NCBI RefSeq assembly: GCF_009739465.1
Contig: NZ_WHOM01000058.1
Coordinates: 1 to 64,000, forward strand
DNA: 64,000 nt
Direction of reading: 5' to 3'
Source: Streptomyces apocyni
GTDB taxonomy: Bacteria > Actinomycetota > Actinomycetes > Streptomycetales > Streptomycetaceae
A program made the position numbers and the translations under genes. The notes below the pieces were generated by a model. It was not told the origin of the DNA. It saw only the letters and a list, made by a program, of their open reading frames with translations, and did no database searches. Numbering within the stretch: position 1 is the stretch's first letter; every line of letters starts with the position of its first letter. Positions 9,047 to 17,703 of this stretch are shown here, piece after piece.

Positions 9047-9757
9047 TCACGCCACGCGGACGCCGTCCACCACCGCACGCCAGTCCGCGACCGCGTCGGC
9101 TGAGACCGGTGCGGACCAGCCGCCCGGGCGGGCCGCGCCGCCGATGTGGAACGCGTCGATGCCCGCCGCGCGCAGGTGCGGGACGTGGGTGAGGGTGAGA
9201 CCGCCGCCTACCAGGAGCTGGGGGGCGTAGCCCGGCTCGTCGTGGCGGGCCGCTTCGGCGAGGAGGGTGGGGAGGCCGTCGTCGACGCCGGTCGCGGAGC
9301 CCGCGGTGAGGTAGGTGTCCAGGCCGGGGAGGTCCGCGAGTTGTTTGCGCAGGGCGTCGCGGTCGGCGGCGCGGTCGATGGCGCGGTGGAAGGTCCAGCG
9401 GGCGCCGTCCAGGGCGGCGAGCAGGCGCTCGATGGCGGGCATGTCGGGCGCGCCCGTCTCGTCGAGGAAGCCGAGGACGAACGCGTCCGCGCCCGCCGCC
9501 CGCAGGGCGCGGGCGTCCCGTACCAGCGCGTCCAGCACGTCGGGGGTTCCCGCGGCGAAGCCGTCCGCCGCGCGCAGCATCACCCGTAGCGGGATGTCGA
9601 CGGCGGCGCGGATCTCGGCGAAGGTGGCCAGCGGCGGGGTGAGCCCGTCCGCGGCCATGTCCGTGACCAGCTCAAGGCGGTCCGCGCCTCCGGCCTGGGC
9701 GGCGACGGCGTCCTCGGCGGTGAGAGCGATCACCTCCAGGACTGCACGCTTGCTCAT
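9047..9757 (-). CDS. cutC: CutC family protein
   Basis: A 236-residue TIM-barrel protein starting MSKRAVLEVIALTAEDAVAA. The family signature GGADRLELV, the LRVMLRAADGF strand, WTFHRAID and LLVGGGLTLTHVPHL are all present, and the length is normal. CutC was named for copper homeostasis, but the biochemical role is still unclear. ATG 9757 follows GAAGGAA. A copper ATPase lies two genes away, which fits the historical name, but a DasR-like operator at 9829-9844 upstream hints at a link to amino-sugar metabolism. Confidence 0.9.
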   Translation of the reverse strand: MSKRAVLEVIALTAEDAVAAQAGGADRLELVTDMAADGLTPPLATFAEIRAAVDIPLRVMLRAADGFAAGTPDVLDALVRDARALRAAGADAFVLGFLDETGAPDMPAIERLLAALDGARWTFHRAIDRAADRDALRKQLADLPGLDTYLTAGSATGVDDGLPTLLAEAARHDEPGYAPQLLVGGGLTLTHVPHLRAAGIDAFHIGGAARPGGWSAPVSADAVADWRAVVDGVRVA

Positions 9758-9828
9758 GTGGGTTGGTTCCTTCTGGCTGGTCGGATGAGGGGCAGCGCAG
9801 CCACCGCGCGCAGGCGCCGCATGGCAAC

Positions 9829-9844
9829 ACAGGTCTAGTCCAAT
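9829..9844. promoter_or_regulatory. Putative DasR-responsive element (dre) upstream of cutC
   Basis: ACAGGTCTAGTCCAAT matches 13 of 16 positions of the dre consensus ACTGGTCTAGACCAGT as I recall it. The core GGTCTAGTCC is identical to that upstream of nagK at 51200. It lies about 70 nt before the cutC start. Confidence 0.5.
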
Positions 9845-9878
9845 ATCCAGCCTACGTCCAGACCGCGTCCCGGCGCGC

Positions 9879-9940
9879 CTCAGCCGGTCTGCGCCAGCCG
9901 GACCGCGTCAGCCGGACCGCGTCAGCCGGACCGCGTCCAG
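9879..9940. repeat. Tandem 14-bp repeat (GCGTCAGCCGGACC unit)
   Basis: About three to four copies of a CAGCCGGACCGCGT unit run from the cutC upstream region to the stop codon of the membrane-protein gene at 9922. The last copies encode the C-terminal residues of that gene. Confidence 0.7.
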
Positions 9941-10293
9941 AGCCAGATCGCGAGGGCCGTGGGGGCCGGGCAGGCCAGCGAGCCCGCGATGAGCAGCCGG
10001 GTCTCCACGGCCAGTCGGCGGACGCCGGGCGCGAAGGTCAGCGCGGTGAGCGCGGCAGCGGCGCCGATAACGGTCAGGGCGTAGCGCGACAGGAAGCCCC
10101 CGACGGGCACCCCGGCCGCCGAGCCCCAGACCGCGACCATGCCCACGAAGAACGTCAGCCAGCCGAGCGACGCGAGCGTGACCACCCACACCACGGCCGC
10201 CAGCGCCGCGACGACGGGGCGCGCGGGGCGGGGCTGCGGCGTCGGCTGCCAGGGGCCGTAGAGGGTCGCGTACGTATGGGGGTTCAGGTGCAC
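9922..10293 (-). CDS. Small integral membrane protein
   Basis: A 123-residue protein (MHLNPHTYATLYGPWQPTP...) with three to four predicted hydrophobic segments: ALAAVVWVVTLASLGWLTFF, a following Val/Ala-rich span, ALTVIGAAAALTAL and LLIAGSLACPAPTALAIWLW. GTG 10293 is preferred because GGAAGGA lies 7 nt upstream; an in-frame ATG at 10323 would add ten residues. It is divergent from copA and shares its upstream region. The family is not recognised. Confidence 0.65.
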   Translation of the reverse strand: MHLNPHTYATLYGPWQPTPQPRPARPVVAALAAVVWVVTLASLGWLTFFVGMVAVWGSAAGVPVGGFLSRYALTVIGAAAALTALTFAPGVRRLAVETRLLIAGSLACPAPTALAIWLWTRSG

Positions 10294-10445
10294 CTTCCGG
10301 TCCTTCCGCGCGGGTACGGCCATCCTCGCCGCGCGGTCGCCGACCTGGCCTGGGTGCGGGTACTCACCCTCTCCAGGCTGCGTACTCAATCCGTATCACT
10401 CTTGCGTCAGGTACGGGTGGGGGGTATACATGGCAGGCGAAGGAA

Positions 10446-10464
10446 GATACCCCATCAGGGTATC
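10446..10464. promoter_or_regulatory. Putative CsoR copper operator upstream of copA
   Basis: Perfect inverted repeat GATACCC-N5-GGGTATC, 36 nt before the copA start. Copper-sensing CsoR repressors bind G/C-rich palindromes with ATACCC/GGGTAT ends before copZA operons. The site is assigned by pattern and position. Confidence 0.55.
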
Positions 10465-10500
10465 CTCAGCCGTCAGCCATCAGCCCGAGGAGCAGCAGGC

Positions 10501-12834
10501 ATGACCACCACCGCACCCGGCGCCACACCCAGCGCCACCGACGTCGAACTCGCCATCGGCGGCATGACCTGCGCCTCGTGCGCCGCCCGGATCGAGAAGA
10601 AGCTCAACCGCATGGACGGGGTCGAGGCCACCGTCAACTACGCCACGGAGAAGGCCAAGGTCACCTTCCGCGAGGGCATCGCCGTACAGGAGCTGATCTC
10701 CACGGTCGAGGCGACCGGCTATACGGCGAAGGAGCCCCCACCGGCGGACATGGGCACCGGATCGGGGTCAGGGTCGGGCTCGGGGTCGACGGCAGGGCGC
10801 GACGCCGCCTCGGGCGGGCGTTCCGATGCGGAGGAGGAAGAGGAGGACGCGGCGCTGCTGCCGCTGCGGCAGCGGCTGACGACCGCCGTGCTGCTCGCCG
10901 TGCCGGTGATCGCGATGGCGATGGTCCCGGCCTTCCAGTTCGAGTACTGGCAGTGGCTGTCGCTGACCATGGCCGCGCCGGTGGTCATCTACGCGGGCTG
11001 GCCGTTCCACCAGGCCGCCTGGACGAACGCCAAGCACGGCGCGGCGACGATGGACACGCTGATCTCGGTCGGTACGACGGCGGCGTTCCTCTGGTCGCTG
11101 TGGGCGCTGTTCTTCGGTACGGCCGGAATGCCGGGCATGACCCACCCCTTCGAGTTCACCATCGCCCGTAGCGACGGCAGCGGGAACATCTACCTGGAGG
11201 CCGCGGCCGGGGTCACCGCCTTCATCCTCGCGGGCCGCTACTTCGAGCACCGGTCGAAGCGCAAGGCGGGGGCCGCGCTGAAGGCGCTGCTGCGGCTGGG
11301 CGCCAAGGACGTCACGGTGCTGCGCAACGGCCGCGAAGAGACCATCCCCACCTCGGAGTTGCGGGTCGGAGACCGCTTCCTGGTCCGTCCCGGCGAGAAG
11401 ATCGCCACCGACGGCATAGTCGTCGAGGGGGCGGCCGCCGTGGACGCCTCCATGCTCACCGGAGAGTCCGTACCGGTGGAGGTGAGCGTCGGAGACGCGG
11501 TCACCGGGGCGACGCTGAACGCGGGCGGCCGCCTGGTCGTCGAGGCGACCCGGGTCGGCGCCGACACCCAACTGGCCCGAATGGCCAAGCTGGTGGAGGA
11601 CGCGCAGAACGGCAAGGCGGCCGCCCAGCGGCTCGCCGACAAGATCTCCGCGGTCTTCGTGCCGATCGTGATCGCGCTGTCGCTCGGCACCCTCGGCTTC
11701 TGGCTGGTCAACGGCTCCGGCCTGACCGCCGCCTTCACCGCCGCGGTCGCCGTACTGATCATCGCCTGCCCCTGCGCCCTGGGTCTCGCCACGCCGACCG
11801 CGCTGATGGTCGGCACCGGGCGCGGCGCCCAACTCGGCATCCTGATCAAGGGTCCTGAGGTCCTGGAGACCACTCGCAAGGTCGACACCATCGTCCTGGA
11901 CAAGACCGGCACCGTCACCACCGGCAAGATGACCCTGCTCGCCACGCACACCGCCGAGTCCACCGACGAGGCCGAGGTGCTGCGGCTCGCGGGCTCGCTG
12001 GAGCACGCCTCCGAGCACCCCATCGCGCGAGCGGTGGCCGCGGGCGCGGTCGCCGAGATCGGCGAACTGCCCACCCCCGAGGACTTCGCGAACATCGCCG
12101 GACTCGGCGTCCAGGGCGTCGTCGACGGCCACGCGGTCCTGGTCGGCCGCTCCCAGCTGCTGGCCGAGTGGGAGATCCACCTGCCGGTGGAGCTGGAGCG
12201 GGCCAAGTCCGAGGCCGAGGCGGCGGGTCGTACGGCCATCGCGGTGGCCTGGGACGGCGAGGCGCGCGCGGTGCTCGTAGTGGCCGACGCCGTCAAGGAG
12301 ACCAGCCCCGAGGCGATCAGCCGACTGCGCGGGCTCGGTCTGACGCCGATCCTGCTGACCGGTGACAACAAGGCGGTGGCCGAGTCGGTGGCGGCCGAGG
12401 TCGGTATCGGGATCGACAAGGTGATCGCGGAGGTTCTCCCGCAGGACAAGGTGGAGGTGGTCAAGCGGCTCCAGGCCGAGGGCCGTTCGGTGGCGATGGT
12501 CGGCGACGGCGTGAACGACGCCGCCGCACTGGCCCAGGCCGACCTCGGTCTGGCGATGGGCACCGGCACGGACGCCGCGATCGAGGCGGGCGACCTGACC
12601 CTCGTACGGGGCGACCTGCGGGCCGCGGCCGACGCCATCCGGCTCTCCCGGAGGACGCTGGGCACCATCAGGACCAACCTGTTCTGGGCCTTCGCCTACA
12701 ACGTCGGCGCCCTGCCGCTGGCCGCGATGGGCCTGCTGAACCCGATGATCGCGGGGGCCGCGATGGCCTTCTCCTCGGTCTTCGTGGTCGGCAACAGCCT
12801 GCGGCTGCGCAGGTTCCGGGCAGCGGGTGAGTGA
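10501..12834 (+). CDS. copA: Copper-translocating P1B-type ATPase
   Basis: A 777-residue P-type ATPase that exports Cu(I) across the inner membrane. Residues 14-80 are one heavy-metal-binding domain with GMTCASC at 21-27. A Gly/Ser then acidic linker (about 84-120) leads to the membrane part. The transmembrane metal motif CPC is at 423-425, the phosphorylation loop DKTGT at 467-471, the HP motif SEHPIARA near 508, and the hinge MVGDGVNDAA near 665. These are the marks of the CopA subgroup. ATG 10501 follows GAGGAG. A CsoR-like site lies upstream. No separate chaperone or csoR gene is in the window. Confidence 0.95.
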   Translation: MTTTAPGATPSATDVELAIGGMTCASCAARIEKKLNRMDGVEATVNYATEKAKVTFREGIAVQELISTVEATGYTAKEPPPADMGTGSGSGSGSGSTAGRDAASGGRSDAEEEEEDAALLPLRQRLTTAVLLAVPVIAMAMVPAFQFEYWQWLSLTMAAPVVIYAGWPFHQAAWTNAKHGAATMDTLISVGTTAAFLWSLWALFFGTAGMPGMTHPFEFTIARSDGSGNIYLEAAAGVTAFILAGRYFEHRSKRKAGAALKALLRLGAKDVTVLRNGREETIPTSELRVGDRFLVRPGEKIATDGIVVEGAAAVDASMLTGESVPVEVSVGDAVTGATLNAGGRLVVEATRVGADTQLARMAKLVEDAQNGKAAAQRLADKISAVFVPIVIALSLGTLGFWLVNGSGLTAAFTAAVAVLIIACPCALGLATPTALMVGTGRGAQLGILIKGPEVLETTRKVDTIVLDKTGTVTTGKMTLLATHTAESTDEAEVLRLAGSLEHASEHPIARAVAAGAVAEIGELPTPEDFANIAGLGVQGVVDGHAVLVGRSQLLAEWEIHLPVELERAKSEAEAAGRTAIAVAWDGEARAVLVVADAVKETSPEAISRLRGLGLTPILLTGDNKAVAESVAAEVGIGIDKVIAEVLPQDKVEVVKRLQAEGRSVAMVGDGVNDAAALAQADLGLAMGTGTDAAIEAGDLTLVRGDLRAAADAIRLSRRTLGTIRTNLFWAFAYNVGALPLAAMGLLNPMIAGAAMAFSSVFVVGNSLRLRRFRAAGE

Positions 12835-12856
12835 GCCGTGAGCCAGCCCCTCCCGG

Positions 12857-13978
12857 CTAGGCGGGCTTGTGTGCCACGTACAGGCTGTCCATCGGATCGT
12901 CCGGTACGTCGTACACCTCGACGTTCTTGAAGCCCGCGGCGGTCAGCATGCGCTCGGCGAGCTCCTCGCCCCACACGGTGCCGAGTCCGGCGCCGCCCAG
13001 GGCCAGGGACACCGTCATGCAGTGCAGGGTGCTGACGGAGTAGAGCCACGGCGCGAAGGGGTTGCCGATGTTCTTCTCCAGATGGCTGGAGGCCTTGATG
13101 TCCATCATCACGAAGAGGCCACCCGGGACCAGCGCCGCGCAGGCATGGTCGAGCACGGTCTGTGGTGCCTTCTGGTCGTGGATGGCGTCGAACGCGAAGA
13201 TGACGTCGAAGGGTGGCCGCGCGGACAGTTCGGCGATGTCCCGCACCTCGAACCCGGCGTTGGGCACGCCGAATTCGGTGGCTTCCGCCCTGGCCCGCTC
13301 GATGGCCTCGGTGGAGAAGTCGTAGCCGATGAAGGTGGACTTGGGGTAGGCGCGGGCCATCAGGTTGATCGCGTGCCCGGTGCCGCAGCCGATGTCGGCC
13401 ACGCGGACGCCGCCCGCCTCCAGGCGGTCCCGCAGCCCGGTGACCAGCGGCAGCACGCCGTTCAGCAACTGCCCGTCGAAGAAGCCCCGGGACATGGAGT
13501 CCATCGCCTCGGTGAACTCCGGCCGGAAGTCCTCGTACGGAACGCCACCGCCCTCCTTGAAGGCGCGGCTCACTCCGTCGACATGCTTCGCCGTCAGGGT
13601 GGTGACCTGGGCGAACGGGGCCATGTTCAGCGACCCGTCACCAGTGAGGCACACCGCGTGCTCGGCGGGCAGCTCGTACCTCCGCAGCCCCGGCTCGTAC
13701 TCGACGAGACCGCTGGTGACGAGGGCGCCCAGGCACTCGCGTACGTACCGCTCCTGGAGCCCGGCCCGGTTGGCGATCTCTTCGCTGGTGCCGGGTCCGG
13801 CCGCCAGGGCTTCGAAGAGACCGTTGCGATACGCGATGTCGATCAGGAGCGTGACCGTACTCGCGGCGTACATCTCAAGCAGCTTCCCGGCGAACTTCTC
13901 GACCTTGGTCTCGTCGAGTGCGAGCTCGGGGCTGGCGCTGGCGTCGGTGCTGGCGTCGGTGCTGGCGCTGGTACTCAT
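12857..13978 (-). CDS. SAM-dependent methyltransferase with winged-helix N-terminus
   Basis: A 373-residue class I methyltransferase. An N-terminal dimerisation/winged-helix part (30-110, TSEEIANRAGLQERYVRECL) is followed by the Rossmann fold with motif I VADIGCGTGHAINLMA near 190 and FDVIFAFDAIHD near 255. This arrangement is seen in Rv2258c-like and O-methyltransferase-like proteins; the substrate is unknown. Two ATG codons lie close together (13984 and 13978). The second is preferred because the AAGGAGG site is 8 nt from it and only 2 nt from the first. The N-terminal Ser/Thr/Ala repeat comes from a short DNA repeat at 13930-13972. Convergent with copA. Confidence 0.8.
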   Translation of the reverse strand: MSTSASTDASTDASASPELALDETKVEKFAGKLLEMYAASTVTLLIDIAYRNGLFEALAAGPGTSEEIANRAGLQERYVRECLGALVTSGLVEYEPGLRRYELPAEHAVCLTGDGSLNMAPFAQVTTLTAKHVDGVSRAFKEGGGVPYEDFRPEFTEAMDSMSRGFFDGQLLNGVLPLVTGLRDRLEAGGVRVADIGCGTGHAINLMARAYPKSTFIGYDFSTEAIERARAEATEFGVPNAGFEVRDIAELSARPPFDVIFAFDAIHDQKAPQTVLDHACAALVPGGLFVMMDIKASSHLEKNIGNPFAPWLYSVSTLHCMTVSLALGGAGLGTVWGEELAERMLTAAGFKNVEVYDVPDDPMDSLYVAHKPA

Positions 13979-14098
13979 CTCCATCCCCTCCTTCAGGAAA
14001 GGTGGCTGTAGTCACCAACGCTAGACGCGCCCACCGACACCCGCGAGAGCGGCGCACGCGCCGACGCATACCCCAGAGGGGCTCCAGTGGACCCCCGC

Positions 14099-14647
14099 CT
14101 ACTTCTCCTCTTCGAAGTAGGCGTCGAGCACCGCGTCGAGCTCCTCCTCCCACCGCGCGAGGGACGCCTTGTCGGGCGCGACGACCTCGCTGGGGTACCA
14201 CCGGCTGCCCTCGGTGTGCACCGTCACCAGGAACCGCCGCCCGAACCGGGACTGGCCGATCTCCACCGCGAGGATCTCGTCCCAGTGGAAGTCGGCCTCC
14301 TGGTCGTCCAGCGTGTACCGCACACCGGCCCGATCGGCCACGATCGACGCCCGGCGGTCCGAAGCCGAGAACGACGGCCCGTCCTCCACCACGGCCGCGC
14401 CCTCAGAGGCCGCGTCCTCAGGGTCCTCGCCCTCAGGGTCCTCATCCTCGCGGACGGCCTCAACGTCCGTGTCTGGCTCCATCACCTCGTCTGGCTCCGC
14501 TGCCTCGTCTGCCTCCGTTGCCTTGGCCAGATCCGGCTGCTTGGCCGTATCCGGCTGCTTGGCGGCGACCGGTGCCGTCAGGCCCGGGATGTGCACGGGG
14601 TCGGCCGCAACGGGCAAGGGCGCGATGTTCTTCTTCTGCTGCTCCAC
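14099..14647 (-). CDS. Hypothetical protein with acidic middle and PH-like C-terminus
   Basis: A 182-residue protein from GTG 14647. Residues 35-95 are rich in Glu, Asp and Pro, encoded by short repeats (CTCAGGGTCCTCGCC type). Residues 100-170 form a compact beta-rich domain (ASIVADRAGVRYTLDDQE, FHWDEILAVEIG, RRFLVTVHTEG) resembling the small PH-like domains of actinobacterial proteins, ending in an amphipathic helix (ARWEEELDAVLDAYFEEE). No membrane segment is seen. Function unknown. Confidence 0.65.
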   Translation of the reverse strand: MEQQKKNIAPLPVAADPVHIPGLTAPVAAKQPDTAKQPDLAKATEADEAAEPDEVMEPDTDVEAVREDEDPEGEDPEDAASEGAAVVEDGPSFSASDRRASIVADRAGVRYTLDDQEADFHWDEILAVEIGQSRFGRRFLVTVHTEGSRWYPSEVVAPDKASLARWEEELDAVLDAYFEEEK

Positions 14648-14730
14648 GCGACGGCAGTATGGTCGAACATTCTGTGCGAAGACCAGCCGGGGCGACGCTC
14701 ACGGCCGACATCGGGCGCGAGTCGAGCAGT

Positions 14731-16842
14731 TCAGCGGCCGCCCGCGCGGATCTCCTGGAGTTCCGTCAGCCGTCGAATGACGGCGATGGACAGCGCCGCG
14801 CCCGGGATGCACAGGAGGTTCAGGAAGATGGCCCACTGGTTCACCGTGAGCATCCGGTCAAAGTGGGTGCCCTTCGGGTAGTCGACGGCGGACTCCAGCG
14901 CATCGGGGAAGAAGGCGAGAACGAAGAAGGCGATGCTGAAGACGACGGTGCAACCCCACCACCAGGAGAGCAGGTGGCGCCCCGGGAACCGTCGAGTCGT
15001 CACCCAGCCCCGGTCTGTCGTTCGGCCACGGTCACGGTCCCGGAGCGAGGCGTACCAGATGTCGAAAGCGATCTTCCCCGGGATGATCCAGCTACCAACC
15101 GGGATGAACCAGCCACCGATCGCCATGCCGGGCGAGTACCGCTGCTCACCCGGGGCGAACACTTCCGCGTTACCGCGCACCCGCCAGAACCACATCAGCA
15201 TGACGACGTAGATCGCGATCAGGGCAAGCGAGTCCAGCATCACCAGCGTGCCCATGTTCTCCACGAGATCGTAGACGTCCGTCCACTGGGCCTGGTTGGC
15301 CCTCTGCCAGCCGCCGATCTCGTTGACGAAGCCCTGGACGATCACGATCGCCACGCACTTGAAGGCGATGTAGAGGCCGAACAGCCACGACAGCACGGTG
15401 GCCAGGCTCTCCGGAGAGCGCAGTACCGCCTGCCGTGTGACCCAGGGCGACGCAGCCGAGGGGGGTGGTGCCGCCGAGGCTCTGGGGGGTGGGGTCCAGA
15501 TGGGCCTGGAGCCGGGAATCGGCTCCTTCCGTACGTAATGGGGGCGGGGGCGCTGCGCACGGGCGGGCTGGGGAGGCTGCGCACGGGCGGGGCGGGGAAG
15601 CTGCGGGCTTACGTCCGCCCGCTGCGGGCTTGCCTCCGCCCGCGGCGGGCTTGCCTCCGCCCGCTGCGGTGTCGGCGGGGCGCCGGGCGCGCGGGGTGGC
15701 GCCTGCGGCGGCGGCCCTGCGGGTGCGGTGACCGTCGGGACGTACGGGAGGTTGTCGGGCGGTGGCGGGGGTGAGCCGGGGCGTTGCGCGGGCTGTGCCG
15801 GGGCAGCGGGCGCGGCCTCGGCGACGTGGTCACCGCTGGCGCTCCCGTCGCCGCTTCCTGCCCCTGGGCTGCTGCCCGCTCCGGCACCACCGCCGCGCGG
15901 GCGCCACTCCCCCTGGGTGACCGCGCGGCCGGAGATACGGGCCACCTCGGCGAGTGCGCGCGCGGGTAGCCAGGGCTCGGCGTCCCGCGCCGCCCCCGCG
16001 CCGCCGTCCAGGACTGCCGCGTACGCGCCCAGCCGCTCGACAAGCGTGGCCGCGTCCGGACGTCCGCCGGGCTCCTTGTCCAGGCAGTCCGCGACGATGT
16101 CCCGCAGTTCGGCGGGGACACGCTCATGAGACGGGTCCTGCTGGACCACGGCGAACATCAACGCGTGCTGGTTGGCGGTGTCTTCCACAGGAAAGGGCAG
16201 CTCGCCGGTGGTCGCGAACACCAACACGCCACCCAGGCCGAACACATCACTGGCTGGCGAGAGCGAGCGGCCCAGCACCTGCTCCGGTGACATGTACCCC
16301 GGCGAACCCACCGACGCTCCGGTGCGGGTCAGCGCACCACTGGTCGAAGCGTCCACGAGCCGGGCCACCCCGAAGTCGATCAGGCGCGGGCCCTCGACAG
16401 TGAGCAGGATGTTCGACGGCTTGACGTCGCGGTGGATCAGCCCGGCCGCGTGCACCGCCTCCAGCGCCCGGCCGAGCCCGACCGCGAGAGCCCCCACACT
16501 GCGGGCGGGAAGCGGCCCCTGCGCCGTCACAAGCTGTTGCAGGGACAGGCTGGGCACGAACTCGGTGGCCACCCACGGGCGTTGCCCGTCACCGCCCGGT
16601 TCCGAGTCCACGACCCGGGCAATGCCCTCGGTGCGCACCATGCCCGCGGTCTCGATCTCCCGTACGAAGCGGGCCCGGAACCCCGGCTCATCGGCGTAGC
16701 CCTGCCGGATGGACTTCAGCGCGACGCGTTCGCCTCCGCTACCTTCCGCGAGGAACACCGTCCCCATGCCACCCTCGCCCAGTCGCGCCAGCAGCCGGTA
16801 CGGCCCTATGCGGAGCGGGTCTGCCTCGTCTAGCGGCCACAT
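14731..16842 (-). CDS. Membrane Ser/Thr protein kinase fused to DUF4328
   Basis: A 703-residue Hanks-type kinase. Kinase domain 10-275: glycine loop LGEGGMGTVFLAE, catalytic lysine in ERVALKSI, HRDVKPSNILL, DFGVARL, and activation-segment end SPGYMSPEQ; it appears catalytically complete. Residues 290-480 are a Pro/Ala/Arg-rich linker with repeated PRAEASPQRA units. The C-terminal 225 residues have about five membrane spans (VLSWLFGLYIAFKCVAIVIV, LALIAIYVVMLMWFW, GGWFIPVGSWIIPGKIAFDI) and match DUF4328. No PASTA sensor is present, so DUF4328 may be the sensing or anchoring part. ATG 16842 has GGAGG 7 nt upstream. Substrates are unknown. Confidence 0.88.
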   Translation of the reverse strand: MWPLDEADPLRIGPYRLLARLGEGGMGTVFLAEGSGGERVALKSIRQGYADEPGFRARFVREIETAGMVRTEGIARVVDSEPGGDGQRPWVATEFVPSLSLQQLVTAQGPLPARSVGALAVGLGRALEAVHAAGLIHRDVKPSNILLTVEGPRLIDFGVARLVDASTSGALTRTGASVGSPGYMSPEQVLGRSLSPASDVFGLGGVLVFATTGELPFPVEDTANQHALMFAVVQQDPSHERVPAELRDIVADCLDKEPGGRPDAATLVERLGAYAAVLDGGAGAARDAEPWLPARALAEVARISGRAVTQGEWRPRGGGAGAGSSPGAGSGDGSASGDHVAEAAPAAPAQPAQRPGSPPPPPDNLPYVPTVTAPAGPPPQAPPRAPGAPPTPQRAEASPPRAEASPQRADVSPQLPRPARAQPPQPARAQRPRPHYVRKEPIPGSRPIWTPPPRASAAPPPSAASPWVTRQAVLRSPESLATVLSWLFGLYIAFKCVAIVIVQGFVNEIGGWQRANQAQWTDVYDLVENMGTLVMLDSLALIAIYVVMLMWFWRVRGNAEVFAPGEQRYSPGMAIGGWFIPVGSWIIPGKIAFDIWYASLRDRDRGRTTDRGWVTTRRFPGRHLLSWWWGCTVVFSIAFFVLAFFPDALESAVDYPKGTHFDRMLTVNQWAIFLNLLCIPGAALSIAVIRRLTELQEIRAGGR

Positions 16843-16985
16843 GTGCGGTCCTCCCCCGTAACGCCTTGCCCGCCCCATACTGCGCCATGATCGCGAAAGT
16901 AGCCTGCCCGATACCGGGCGCGCGCGCCAGTGCCGCACCCATCGGGCCGCGAGCAGCCCACCGAGCACGGCGATCGGCACGGTGC

Positions 16986-17015
16986 GAGGAACGCGCCACA
17001 GAGGAACGCGCCACA
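16986..17015. repeat. Perfect 15-bp tandem duplication carrying the ribosome site
   Basis: GAGGAACGCGCCACA is repeated exactly twice (16986-17000 and 17001-17015) and abuts the ATG at 17016. Each copy holds a GAGGAA Shine-Dalgarno core. Confidence 0.9.
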
Positions 17016-17696
17016 ATGGAGGGCATGGCCGATCTCGACGCGCTGCGCCGCCGCTGGACCCGGACCCTGCTCGCCCTGCGCGATCAGGCGCCCGACCGCG
17101 ACGGTGAGGAAGCGGGCGAACCCGAGCGGTACGCCGACGCCCTGCTCGCCCGCTGGGCCGAACCGCAGCGCCGCTACCACACCACCGAGCACCTGGCCGC
17201 CGTACTCGACCGCGTCGACGAGATCGAGGCGCACGCGCCGCACGCGGCCGACCCCGAACTGGTCCGCCTCGCCGCCTGGTTCCACGACGCGATCTACCGC
17301 CCCGACCGCTCCGAGAACGAGGAGCGCTCCGCCCAGCTCGCCGAACGCGCCCTCGCCCAAGCCGGGTTGGCCGCCGAACAGATCGCGGAAGTCGCGCGCC
17401 TGGTGCGCCTCACCGTCACCCACCACCCGGCCGAAGGCGACCGCAACGGCGAGGTGTTGTGCGACGCCGACCTCGCGGTACTGGCCTCGCCCCCGGACGC
17501 GTACGCCGCCTACGCGGCCGCCATCCGTGAGGAGTACGCCTTCGTCCCCGACGCCGCGTTCCGCAAGGGCCGGGCCGACGTACTGCGCCAACTCCTCGGC
17601 CTGCCAAGGCTGTTCCACACCCCCTACGGCGCGGACCGCTGGGAGGACGCGGCCCGCCATAATCTCGGTACCGAACTCCGCCTGCTGGACGCATAA
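17016..17696 (+). CDS. HD-domain metal-dependent phosphohydrolase
   Basis: A 226-residue protein with an HD-superfamily core: RRYHTTEHLAAVLDRVDEIE, then LAAWFHDAIYRPDRSENEERSA (the HD pair is at about residue 88-89), LVRLTVTHHPAEGDRN and LCDADLAVLASPPDAY. These provide the His/Asp metal ligands of the family. Such predicted hydrolases (about 200 residues) are common in actinobacteria; the substrate is unknown. ATG 17016 lies directly after the duplicated ribosome site; a second in-frame ATG at 17025 is possible. The next gene starts 8 nt after its stop, so the two are probably co-transcribed. Confidence 0.8.
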   Translation: MEGMADLDALRRRWTRTLLALRDQAPDRDGEEAGEPERYADALLARWAEPQRRYHTTEHLAAVLDRVDEIEAHAPHAADPELVRLAAWFHDAIYRPDRSENEERSAQLAERALAQAGLAAEQIAEVARLVRLTVTHHPAEGDRNGEVLCDADLAVLASPPDAYAAYAAAIREEYAFVPDAAFRKGRADVLRQLLGLPRLFHTPYGADRWEDAARHNLGTELRLLDA

Positions 17697-17703
17697 TCAC
17701 CGC

